Assembly (NCBI GenBank): GCA_015060325.1
Contig: SUYQ01000018.1
Location: 1 to 56,902 of the forward strand
Direction of reading: 5' to 3'
DNA from: Bacteroidales bacterium
Lineage (GTDB): Bacteria; Bacteroidota; Bacteroidia; Bacteroidales; UBA932
Length of the DNA: 56,902 bases
Made by a program: the position numbers and the translations under genes
In this document: piece by piece, positions 1 through 7,945 of the stretch
Position numbering within the stretch: position 1 is the first letter of the stretch
Layout of the letters: every line of letters starts with the position of its first letter
Notes under the pieces: model-generated
What the model saw: only the letters and a program-made list of their open reading frames with translations
Databases searched by the model: none
What the model was told of the DNA's origin: nothing

Positions 1-2923
1 CCCACTTGCCGAGATCCTTGAATGTATAACCGAGGTTGATGTCGTCCATACGGAAGAATGAAGCATCCTCAAGATAGAAGTCAGAGAAGAACTGGTAGTC
101 ACCGCTGATCTGGGTGAAGCCTGTTCTTGTAACAGCTGTAGCGAAGTTAGGAAGGTTACCTGCATTCACATCAAAGTATGCTGTAGAGTTGTTTGATGCG
201 AAGTCGTTGAATACCTTGTAACCGAATGAACCGTGGCCGTTGAAACCGAAGTCCCAGTTCTTGTAAGAGAGCTTCACGTTGAGACCATAGTAGAAGTCAG
301 GGTTAGGATCGCCTGCGCAATACTTGTCGTCATTGTTGATGACGCCGTCCTTGTTGAGGTCAACGAATGCGTTCTGTACCGGCATTCCGTCAGCATCATA
401 GAGCTGCTTGAACACCCAGTATGAATATGGAGCATAACCTACCTGGTGACGACCTACATAAGAACCTGTACCGTGTGAGATACCTGAAGTCTGGATGTAG
501 TAGCTGTCATCGTCAGTTGCGTTGAGCTTGGTGAACTTGGTATCCTGGAATGTTCCGTTAACGCCGATAGAGAGATGCCAGTCGTTGGTCTGGACAGGGA
601 TGAAGTTGAGTGCGAACTCAATACCCTTGTTCTGCATCGAACCTACGTTTGTAAGAACTGTGTTACCGAAGTTTGAACCCATTGGGGTAAGCACGCTGTT
701 GAGGAGGTCGTCAGTGTTGCGGAGGTAAGCGTCCAAGCTACCTGTGATGCGGTCACCGAGGAATCCGAAGTCAACACCGACGTTGTAAGTAGTGGTAGTC
801 TCCCACTTGATGTTAGGATCGTAAGCGCCTGGTGTCCACATGAACTGGAAGCCGTTAGAACCCATGAAGTACTGCTGGTAAACGTCTGTAGAGAGGCCAT
901 AACGTGAAAGGTGAGCGTACTCGCCGATACCGTCCTGCTGACCTGTCATACCTGCAGAGAGACGAAGTTTCAACTGTGAAACCGGCTTCACATCCTTAAG
1001 GAAGCCCTCCTCCTTGATGTTCCATGCGAATGCTCCTGAAGGGAAGACACCCCAACGTGTTGCAGGAGAGAAGCGTGAAGAACCGTCAGTACGTACTGAA
1101 GCGGTGAAGAGGTACTTTGAAGCGATAGAGTAGTTGATACGTCCGTAGAATGATACGAGGAAGCTCTCCCACTGCCACTTCGGATAACGAGCCTCAGCTG
1201 TCTCACCGGCATTGAGCTTCACCTCATCAGTAACGTTGAAGTATGAAACTGTGCGGTTTGCACCGTAGAAGTGCTGCCAAGAGTAACCTGCCATCACGTC
1301 GAGATTGTGGATGCCCCAAGTCTCGTTGTAGTTTGCATAAGCCTCGAGAGCCGAGCTGCGGCGGAGCTGCCACTCCTTAGAGTACTGACCTACACCACGG
1401 TTCTCAGTGTCAGACCAAGCCTGGTATGAACCTACTACTGAACCGTTCTTGTTGTTGTAGTCAGAAACGTCAGTTGAAGCTGTAACGTTGAAACGGAGAG
1501 ACTCAAGACCATGTACCTTATAGTCGAGACCTGCACTTGCGATGAGACGACGTGAAGTACCGTAGCTTACGCGGTCGTAGAGCTGTGACATAGGGCCTAC
1601 ACCGAGGAGGGTGTTAGGAGCGAAGTTCTCGCCACGGCCTGTACCATAGTTGAAGTAACCGTTACAAGTAGTCATATCCACTGTACCGTCGTCATTACGG
1701 AAATATGGATCCTGAGTTGGGTTGAAGAAGGCTGCGTTGCCTACCACACCACCGTCAGCATACTTTGAGTATGTGTACACACCCTTTGCATTTACATTGA
1801 GGGTGAGGTGCTTGTCGAAGAAGTTTGGAGAAAGGCTGAAGTCGAGGGTACCCTTGTCATAAGTAGAACCTACGAGTGTACCAGCCTGGTCAGTATAACC
1901 GATAGATGCACGGTAAGGCATACGGTCCTTCACGTTGCCGCTCACGCTTACGTTATGGTCGTGAGTGATTGCAGTGCGGAAGATGATGTCCTGATAGTCA
2001 ACATTCTGGTCCTTGCTCAGACGTGCAGCGATTGCCTTGCCAGCAGGAGTAGAAGTGTCGCCCATGAGCTGGTCGCCTTCCCAGTAGATTCCGTAAGTAT
2101 CCTTGATGAATCCACGGAACTCCTCAGGAGTGAACACCTGAAGCTTTCTTGAGTTTGTCTGGACACTCATGCTACCGCTGTATGAAATCTGAGGACGTGA
2201 AGTCTTACCCTTCTTTGTAGTGATGAGGATGACACCGTTTGATGCACGTGAACCGTAGATCGCTGCTGAAGAAGCATCCTTGAGGACAGTGAATGAATCG
2301 ATGTCGTTAGGGTTGATCATATCGAGAGGGTTCGACATACCGAAACCACCTTCGCGAGCGATCGGAACTCCGTCGATTACGATTAGAGGGTCATTTGATG
2401 CATTGAGGGAAGCTGCACCACGGATACGGATTGTAGATCCAGAACCAGGACCACCGTCACCAGGAGTGATGAGGAGGCCAGGAACCTTACCCTTAAGCAT
2501 ATCCTGGGTAGATACCATTGCACCACGGTTGAGCTCTTCGCTCTTGATTGCTGTGATTGAACCTGTCATGTCTTCCTTCTTTACAGTACCGTAACCGATG
2601 ACAACCACCTCATCAAGGAATGTTGTATCCTCTGAGAGAGTCACGGTCGCAGGCATCTGAGAAGCCACGAAAGTCTGGGTTGCGTAACCGATGCAGCTTA
2701 CTTCCACAACGGCATTCGCGCTAGAAACAGTAAGGATATAGTCGCCGTCGATACCGGTCGAAGTACCGTTTGTGGTACCCTGCTCGATGACTGTTGCACC
2801 GATGACAGGACCGATAGCGTCAACAACCACACCCTTCACCTCGTATCCGCCCTGGGCGAATACAGACACACCCATAATGCATGAAAGCACGAAGGATGCG
2901 CATAGTGTCATGATTCTATTCAT
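1..2923 (-). CDS. SusC-like TonB-dependent outer-membrane transporter (susC1), 3' end outside window
   Basis: The reverse strand is open from an ATG at 2923 to the left edge, so the C-terminal end lies outside the window. The product starts with a signal peptide ending near FAQGG, followed by a carboxypeptidase-regulatory-like domain, a TonB-box/plug segment (VVVIGYGTVKKEDMTGS) and a long beta-barrel. Such proteins import oligosaccharides across the outer membrane together with a SusD lipoprotein, presumably encoded to the left. Residues 1-89 are the same as in the SusC at 7679 except for one Ile/Val change; after that the two proteins diverge strongly, so they are different transporters sharing one start region. 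No TAnnTTTG promoter is visible between this start and the divergent recombinase at 3017, so it may be silent in this orientation. The family is certain; the substrate is unknown, perhaps a related glucan. Confidence 0.93.
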   Translation of the reverse strand, partial: MNRIMTLCASFVLSCIMGVSVFAQGGYEVKGVVVDAIGPVIGATVIEQGTTNGTSTGIDGDYILTVSSANAVVEVSCIGYATQTFVASQMPATVTLSEDTTFLDEVVVIGYGTVKKEDMTGSITAIKSEELNRGAMVSTQDMLKGKVPGLLITPGDGGPGSGSTIRIRGAASLNASNDPLIVIDGVPIAREGGFGMSNPLDMINPNDIDSFTVLKDASSAAIYGSRASNGVILITTKKGKTSRPQISYSGSMSVQTNSRKLQVFTPEEFRGFIKDTYGIYWEGDQLMGDTSTPAGKAIAARLSKDQNVDYQDIIFRTAITHDHNVSVSGNVKDRMPYRASIGYTDQAGTLVGSTYDKGTLDFSLSPNFFDKHLTLNVNAKGVYTYSKYADGGVVGNAAFFNPTQDPYFRNDDGTVDMTTCNGYFNYGTGRGENFAPNTLLGVGPMSQLYDRVSYGTSRRLIASAGLDYKVHGLESLRFNVTASTDVSDYNNKNGSVVGSYQAWSDTENRGVGQYSKEWQLRRSSALEAYANYNETWGIHNLDVMAGYSWQHFYGANRTVSYFNVTDEVKLNAGETAEARYPKWQWESFLVSFYGRINYSIASKYLFTASVRTDGSSRFSPATRWGVFPSGAFAWNIKEEGFLKDVKPVSQLKLRLSAGMTGQQDGIGEYAHLSRYGLSTDVYQQYFMGSNGFQFMWTPGAYDPNIKWETTTTYNVGVDFGFLGDRITGSLDAYLRNTDDLLNSVLTPMGSNFGNTVLTNVGSMQNKGIEFALNFIPVQTNDWHLSIGVNGTFQDTKFTKLNATDDDSYYIQTSGISHGTGSYVGRHQVGYAPYSYWVFKQLYDADGMPVQNAFVDLNKDGVINNDDKYCAGDPNPDFYYGLNVKLSYKNWDFGFNGHGSFGYKVFNDFASNNSTAYFDVNAGNLPNFATAVTRTGFTQISGDYQFFSDFYLEDASFFRMDDINLGYTFKDLGKW

Positions 2924-2987
2924 AAGAATTTTGTTTGGTTAGTAGATTGTTTTATTTATTTATAAATGTTCCTTAATTCTGACAATT
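2657..2987 (-). repeat. Left arm of a 331-bp inverted repeat spanning the susC1 leader and start
   Basis: This arm is the reverse complement of 7615-7945. I aligned both by eye: the only mismatches are two adjacent bases, opposite 7864-7865. The arm holds 64 bp of untranslated leader and the first 89 codons of susC1. Further in, a separate 41-bp identical block (2559-2599 against 8003-8043) covers the TonB-box region. The identity includes non-coding leader, which protein conservation does not explain. It is the expected substrate for inversion of the segment between the arms. Confidence 0.92.
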
Positions 2988-3016
2988 GAGGATGTTTAAC
3001 CTAGAAACCAACACAA

Positions 3017-3940
3017 ATGAAGATGGATTTTAAAACGGTTTCGAATCTTTGGATCAATGATAAGAAACTATATGTAAGACAATCTACATCAGCTGTTTAT
3101 GCTTTTGTCCTAAACAGGTATCTGCTGCCGAATTTTGAAGAAATGGAGTCCTTGACAGAAGAAGATGTGCAACAGTTTATACTGAATGCCTTCAAAAACG
3201 GGCTGAGCAGAAATTATATCAAGGGAATAGTCAATGTTCTGCGAATGGTTCTCCGTTATGGTAAAAAGATCGGGTTTGACGCTGATCCTCAGATGGAACT
3301 CCATCTAAGGAAGGAAGTCAGAAACAATCGGGTCATGGCATTCAGTGCCAAAGATCAGAATGTACTCATGAAGTACCTGAGAGACAATTTTGTACAGAAA
3401 AATATCGGTATATACATGAGCCTGGCCTTCGGCCTGAGAATAGGAGAAGTGTGCGCCTTGAAATGGCAGGATCTGGACTTTGAAACCGGACTTATCAAAA
3501 TAAGAAGTACAGTTCAAAGGATCAGTATGGATGAGAATGGCGGGAAGCGTACAAAAATTGTGATAGGGCCGCCAAAATCATTGAGTTCGACTCGTGAAAT
3601 ACCGATGACCCGAGAATTCATACGACTTCTCGGACCCCTTCTTGATGAAAATGAACCGGGATGCTACGTGTTGTCCGGAACGACAAATCCTATAGAGCCC
3701 AGACTATATAGAAACCACTATAAGACTCTGTTAAGAAGACTTGATCTGCCGGATGTGCGCTTTCATGGACTGAGACATAGCTTTGCTACCAGATGTATTG
3801 ACAGCAGATGTGATTATAAGACTGTGAGTTCCATTTTGGGACACACATCAATAAACACGACATTGAATATGTATGTACACCCCAATGTCGATCAGAAAAG
3901 AGAATGTCTGGAGAAGATGTCCAGCATATTCGAAGGCTGA
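3017..3940 (+). CDS. Tyrosine recombinase / integrase, candidate invertase of the susC cassette
   Basis: This 307-residue protein has the tyrosine recombinase layout: an N-terminal SAM-like core-binding domain (about 1-100) and a C-terminal catalytic domain. The catalytic set appears complete: R141 (FGLRIGE), K187, H250 and R253 (HGLRHSFAT), H276 (LGHTS) and nucleophile Y286 (NMYVH). It is divergent from susC1 and lies just inside the left arm of the susC inverted repeat. Its 3' end is 10 bp from the convergent response regulator. No phage or conjugative genes accompany it. In Bacteroidales, recombinases of this kind commonly act on neighbouring inverted repeats to switch surface genes, so I infer that it flips 2988-7614. 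A relic integrase of another element is the alternative. Confidence 0.93.
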   Translation: MKMDFKTVSNLWINDKKLYVRQSTSAVYAFVLNRYLLPNFEEMESLTEEDVQQFILNAFKNGLSRNYIKGIVNVLRMVLRYGKKIGFDADPQMELHLRKEVRNNRVMAFSAKDQNVLMKYLRDNFVQKNIGIYMSLAFGLRIGEVCALKWQDLDFETGLIKIRSTVQRISMDENGGKRTKIVIGPPKSLSSTREIPMTREFIRLLGPLLDENEPGCYVLSGTTNPIEPRLYRNHYKTLLRRLDLPDVRFHGLRHSFATRCIDSRCDYKTVSSILGHTSINTTLNMYVHPNVDQKRECLEKMSSIFEG

Positions 3941-3950
3941 AACTTTTCGT

Positions 3951-4706
3951 CTAGCGCTCCAGCCACTCCAGGAAGTCATCGACGCGGGAGCGGCTGACTG
4001 TCATTTCGAAGGATGGCTCCGGCTTTGCAATGATGCGCAGACGTCCGGCCTGCTTGATGATGCTTTCTATCGACTGCATCGAGATGATGCAGCTGCGGGA
4101 GATCCTGAAGAACTGCTCGGGATTGAGATCTTCGCTTATGACGTCCAGCGATGAATCGATGATATACTTCTGCTGATCGAAGGTCACAAGATAATTGTTC
4201 TTTTCTTCAGAATATATGTAGGCTATATTGGAGGTTTGCAATGGCACTATGCGGTCATTGAAACGGACTATATACCTTTCCTTATATTCCTTCTTGGCAT
4301 TGGCTTGGCTGCCGACCAGTTTCAGCAATGCTTCTGCGTCGACGATGCCTCCGCTCATGCGTATACGTGCGACAGCGCGCTTCAGCGCTGACGCATCCAC
4401 CGGCTTGAGCAGATAGTCTATGCTGCCGGCCTCGAATGCCTTGAGTGCATAGCTGTCATATGCTGTCGTCATGATGACTTTGGCCTTGACCTCAATCTGT
4501 CGGAATATCTCAAAGCATACTCCATCAGCCAGTTCTACGTCCATAAATATCACATCCACAACGTTTTCCGGGTTTGAGAGCCATGCAATGGCTCCTTTTA
4601 CGGATGTTGTAGTGCCCACGATTTCCATATCTGGGAAGTTCTGACCTAAAATGCGCATCAGGCTTCTCTGAGCCATAATCTCATCTTCTACAATAAGGAC
4701 TTTCAT
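3951..4706 (-). CDS. LytTR-family response regulator
   Basis: This 251-residue cytoplasmic regulator has an N-terminal receiver domain (about 1-120) with the acidic pair near E7-D8, phospho-acceptor D56 (IFMDVELAD), T80/T81 and K101 (LLKPVD). A LytTR DNA-binding domain covers about residues 147-251. It lies 7 bp downstream of the histidine kinase at 4714-6102 and is surely cotranscribed with it. LytTR proteins bind paired direct repeats about two helical turns apart. Such a pair (ATTCGTC, 21 bp spacing) lies at 6198-6225, upstream of the MFS transporter, making that promoter the likely target. The gene is inside the putative invertible segment, so it would move with its target promoter. Confidence 0.93.
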   Translation of the reverse strand: MKVLIVEDEIMAQRSLMRILGQNFPDMEIVGTTTSVKGAIAWLSNPENVVDVIFMDVELADGVCFEIFRQIEVKAKVIMTTAYDSYALKAFEAGSIDYLLKPVDASALKRAVARIRMSGGIVDAEALLKLVGSQANAKKEYKERYIVRFNDRIVPLQTSNIAYIYSEEKNNYLVTFDQQKYIIDSSLDVISEDLNPEQFFRISRSCIISMQSIESIIKQAGRLRIIAKPEPSFEMTVSRSRVDDFLEWLER

Positions 4707-4713
4707 ATCTTTA

Positions 4714-6102
4714 TTATAATAGAGGTAAGGTTACACAATATGTCTTGCCGTCATCTTCTATTTCAATCTCCTTGCCGGACATGTCAAGATATTGCTGGCG
4801 TATATATTTCTGTCCAAGTCCCATCGACTGAGCCTTGGTGACTTTCGGAATTATGTTATTTGATACACGAACCATGTTCTCCGAGACTGTTATGTCTATC
4901 TTAAGAGGATTCTCAATGCTTACCGCATTGTGTTTGGTCGCATTTTCTATCAAGAGCTGAATCGAGCATGGCAGGACATACATTGATAGAGCTTCCTCCG
5001 GTACGTCTATGTTTACCTCAAACCCTTCCGGGAAACGCACCTTCAGCAGGTCTACATACTGTTCGACAAAGGCAAGTTCATCTCTGAGCGGAACTATTTC
5101 TTCCTCCTCACTCTTGATCATATAGCGGTATAGACCGGCCAGTTTATGGATATATTCGCTCGCCTGTTCGTTCTGCTCTTCGCACACCATGCAGTCCAGG
5201 ATATTAAGGGAATTGAACAGGAAATGCGGATCCACCTGCCTTTTGAGTTTCAGATAGCGGAACTGGGCAGTATGTGCTTTTTCTCTTTCCGCATGCATTC
5301 CAGATTGTGTGTAGATGGTATAATTGACCATGTAGACTATGCAGTATATCGCAATCTGTGTCAAAAAGGAAATCGGTATCAGTACCGGAAGGTTGAGACT
5401 TCGGTCTGCAGATGAATCAAGCGGGAGTCCGGAGCTGACCATCAATACTTCCAGGCCGGTAGCGCCCAACATGAAAAGGCAAAGCCAAAGGGCTCGTCTT
5501 AAATTTCCACTTCTATTTTTCCGCCCTCTGGAAAGTCTGATATACAGGATGTTCAAGCAGATGAGCACTACCAAAGCCACTGAATTGGAAAGCACCTTGG
5601 TGGTCATGTCGTAGATGCTACCTGCATCAATGCTCCATTGTGAAAAGAATATTACGAATCCCAGTCTGATGATGAATATGCCACTCGCTGTAAGCAGAAT
5701 CCATTTAAGGGATGACGACGAAAGGGAATTGCTATGTCTGGCTGATGATGCGTTACGAGGCAATCGGGCTATAGCCACGATGCTCCATCCCAGAACTTCT
5801 GTAGTAACTGCAGTCGAGAGTGCGTGCACTGCATAAGAGGAACGCAGGAACATTTCCAGAATATTCGCGCCTAGCGTTCCCATGAGGAATCCGATGATGT
5901 TGCCCACGATGATGATAGCAGCAGTGAATTCTATGCTGAGGTGCTTCTTGAAGCAGATCAGCAGCGCCATTGTCATTGTAAGCAGCGTCAGCATCAGTTC
6001 GTCTCCGACACCATAGTAACGGCATCCGAGAGCAACGGCTGCATGCAGCAGGGCGAATATATGTATGATCCACGAGGGACGAATATGCTTGATTTCAGGC
6101 AT
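4714..6102 (-). CDS. LytS-type membrane sensor histidine kinase
   Basis: This is a 462-residue kinase. The first 265 residues or so are hydrophobic with several predicted membrane spans and no recognised periplasmic sugar-binding domain. The His_kinase domain follows, with the family signature around H293 (QVDPHFLFNSLNIL), then a compact HATPase region with an N-box-like segment (LLIENATKHN). It should phosphorylate the adjacent LytTR regulator. A ligand cannot be named from the sequence; its place beside a maltose-type transporter suggests sensing of maltodextrin availability or its consequences. It is divergent from the transporter, with 205 bp between starts that contain both promoters and the operator candidate. 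It is unlike the hybrid or SusR-type regulators usual for Bacteroides polysaccharide loci. Confidence 0.93.
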   Translation of the reverse strand: MPEIKHIRPSWIIHIFALLHAAVALGCRYYGVGDELMLTLLTMTMALLICFKKHLSIEFTAAIIIVGNIIGFLMGTLGANILEMFLRSSYAVHALSTAVTTEVLGWSIVAIARLPRNASSARHSNSLSSSSLKWILLTASGIFIIRLGFVIFFSQWSIDAGSIYDMTTKVLSNSVALVVLICLNILYIRLSRGRKNRSGNLRRALWLCLFMLGATGLEVLMVSSGLPLDSSADRSLNLPVLIPISFLTQIAIYCIVYMVNYTIYTQSGMHAEREKAHTAQFRYLKLKRQVDPHFLFNSLNILDCMVCEEQNEQASEYIHKLAGLYRYMIKSEEEEIVPLRDELAFVEQYVDLLKVRFPEGFEVNIDVPEEALSMYVLPCSIQLLIENATKHNAVSIENPLKIDITVSENMVRVSNNIIPKVTKAQSMGLGQKYIRQQYLDMSGKEIEIEDDGKTYCVTLPLL

Positions 6103-6122
6103 TCAATTTTGTTTTTCCGGTT

Positions 6123-6153
6123 CGAAGATAGAGATTTTGCCCCGATTATCCAA
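6123..6153 (-). promoter_or_regulatory. Candidate Bacteroidetes-type promoter for the kinase-regulator operon
   Basis: On the reverse strand, TTGG (6153-6150) is followed after 19 bp by TATCTTCG (6130-6123), close to the TTTG / TAnnTTTG pattern. It lies 20 bp upstream of the kinase start. Pattern match only. Confidence 0.4.
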
Positions 6154-6197
6154 GATTTCTACCTTTACGCAGAGCTTTTCATCTAAAAAAAATGACC

Positions 6198-6225
6198 ATT
6201 CGTCGAATTCATTGAACAATTCGTC
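6198..6225 (+). promoter_or_regulatory. Candidate LytTR operator: paired ATTCGTC direct repeats
   Basis: ATTCGTC occurs at 6198-6204 and again at 6219-6225, exactly 21 bp apart, that is, on the same face of the helix. This matches the known binding geometry of LytTR-domain regulators, one of which is encoded at 3951-4706. The second repeat ends 8 bp before the -33-like element of the transporter promoter, a usual position for an activator site. Confidence 0.5.
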
Positions 6226-6233
6226 ATTCATAT

Positions 6234-6265
6234 TTCGTGCTTACCTATATAAATATTTATATTCG
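6234..6265 (+). promoter_or_regulatory. Candidate promoter for the MFS transporter and, by readthrough, susC2
   Basis: TTCG at 6234-6237 and TATATTCG at 6258-6265 are 20 bp apart and resemble the TTTG / TAnnTTTG pattern with one mismatch in each element. Transcription would begin near 6272, giving a leader of about 36 nt before the ATG at 6308. Confidence 0.45.
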
Positions 6266-6307
6266 CGAACTTATACACTGAAACAATAACCAAAATATAA
6301 ACTTATA

Positions 6308-7615
6308 ATGCAAAAACCGAAACTTTCATTTTGGCAGATCTGGAATCTGAGCTTTGGCTTTTTAGGTGTGCAGATCGGCTATTCTCTTCAGAACTCGAAC
6401 ACCTCTTCTATTTTCCAGTCGCTAGGTGCCGATATGGACTCATTGAGTTACTTCTGGCTGGCGGCTCCGATAGCAGGTCTCATTATCCAGCCGATAGTCG
6501 GTATGTTCTCGGATAGTACCTGGACCAGATTCGGACGTCGTATCCCATTCATTCTTGGAGGAGCAATAATTTCAACAATAGCTTTGATGCTGATGCCGAA
6601 TTGTCCGGTGTTGCTCTCTTTCGCTCCTTTGGCTATGGGTGCCTTTCTGTTGCTGTTCATGGACTCTTCCTTCAATGTTACCATGCAGCCTTTCCGCGCT
6701 TTGGTCGGCGATATGCTCGATGATTCCCAGAAAACGAAAGGTTTTGCCATCCAGACGCTCCTTGTCAATATCGGAGCCATCATCGGTGGTGTGCTGCCTA
6801 CCATAATGACAATGTGCGGTGTATCTGATGCTGAAATTCCTGGCGAGGTTCCTAAGCATATCGCTTATTCGTACTATGTTGGAGGAGCCATCCTTCTTTT
6901 GACTGTATTGGTCACAGCCTTTACGGTAAAGGAATATCCGCCTAAGGAATTTGCAAAGTACAACAACCTTGAGGAGACACCAGCGGACGAGCCTAAACAG
7001 AGTTTCTGGCAGCTTCTCAAGAGTGTGCCGGGCGTAATGCTTCAGCTTGGAATAACTCAATTTTTTTCATGGGCTGCATTATTCATGATGTGGACATATC
7101 TCAAACCGGCGATCGAAGGAGTCGTTTGTAATCCAGCAGGTGAAATTCTAAGCGCTGGAGAAACTCAGTCGTGGGTGGGTATTCTTAATGCTGCATATCC
7201 GGTACCGGCTTGTATCATGGCTATTTTCATGACAAAGATTACTGCGCGTTTTGGAAATAAGGTCACATATGCATTCTGCCTCCTTTGTGGTGCAATAGGC
7301 TATTTTGCTCTTACGCAGATCAGCAATCAGTATTGGCTGCTCCTTCCGATGGTAGGTATCGGAATTGCTTGGGCCGGTATTCTTGCACTGCCATATGCAA
7401 TTCTTTCAAAATCCATAGATGCACGACGAATGGGTGTTTATATGGGTATATTCAACTTTACAATTACAATTCCTCAGATTGTTGTCGGTCTGACGGGAGG
7501 TCTTATCCTCAGCAATATATTGGGTGGTAATCCATCCGGAATGATTACCATTGCCGGTATTTTCATGTTGTGTGCAGCGCTCTCCGTATACTTTGTAAAA
7601 GAGAAAAAATCCTAA
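6308..7615 (+). CDS. MFS sugar transporter, maltose/maltooligosaccharide type
   Basis: This 435-residue protein has about 12 membrane spans and the GPH/SLC45-like features of Bacteroidetes maltose transporters: a conserved N-terminal WQIWNLSFGFLGVQIGYSLQ, the FSDSTWTRFGRRIPFILGG loop between helices 2 and 3, and PFRALVGDM. It should carry maltose or short maltodextrins across the inner membrane. It is preceded by a candidate LytTR-controlled promoter. Its TAA ends exactly at 7615, the first base of the right arm of the susC inverted repeat, so readthrough into susC2 is likely, with only 63 bp between stop and start. It belongs to the putative invertible segment and would be placed in front of susC1 after inversion. 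Direction of transport and exact sugar are inferred. Confidence 0.9.
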   Translation: MQKPKLSFWQIWNLSFGFLGVQIGYSLQNSNTSSIFQSLGADMDSLSYFWLAAPIAGLIIQPIVGMFSDSTWTRFGRRIPFILGGAIISTIALMLMPNCPVLLSFAPLAMGAFLLLFMDSSFNVTMQPFRALVGDMLDDSQKTKGFAIQTLLVNIGAIIGGVLPTIMTMCGVSDAEIPGEVPKHIAYSYYVGGAILLLTVLVTAFTVKEYPPKEFAKYNNLEETPADEPKQSFWQLLKSVPGVMLQLGITQFFSWAALFMMWTYLKPAIEGVVCNPAGEILSAGETQSWVGILNAAYPVPACIMAIFMTKITARFGNKVTYAFCLLCGAIGYFALTQISNQYWLLLPMVGIGIAWAGILALPYAILSKSIDARRMGVYMGIFNFTITIPQIVVGLTGGLILSNILGGNPSGMITIAGIFMLCAALSVYFVKEKKS

Positions 7616-7945
7616 ATTGTCAGAATTAAGGAACATTTATAAATAAATAAAACAATCTACTAACCAAACAAAATTCTTATGAATAGAATCATGACACTAT
7701 GCGCATCCTTCGTGCTTTCATGCATTATGGGTGTGTCTGTATTCGCCCAGGGCGGATACGAGGTGAAGGGTGTGGTTGTTGACGCTATCGGTCCTGTCAT
7801 CGGTGCAACAGTCATCGAGCAGGGTACCACAAACGGTACTTCGACCGGTATCGACGGCGACTACGTCCTTACTGTTTCTAGCGCGAATGCCGTTGTGGAA
7901 GTAAGCTGCATCGGTTACGCAACCCAGACTTTCGTGGCTTCTCAG
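7615..7945 (+). repeat. Right arm of the 331-bp inverted repeat spanning the susC2 leader and start
   Basis: The arm matches the reverse complement of 2657-2987, with mismatches only at 7864-7865. It begins at the last base of the transporter stop codon and ends at codon 89 of susC2, where the two susC genes abruptly diverge. I see no TAnnTTTG promoter inside the arm, so susC2 expression probably depends on what lies just outside it. Confidence 0.92.

Noticed and set aside
1..2923. susC1 as a pseudogene or truncated silent copy
   Set aside because: The frame is open from the start codon to the window edge with normal SusC features throughout; only the window edge truncates it.
3017..3940. 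Prophage or integrative element marked by the tyrosine recombinase
   Set aside because: No phage, conjugation or tRNA attachment features lie nearby; the inverted susC arms on either side give a simpler explanation.
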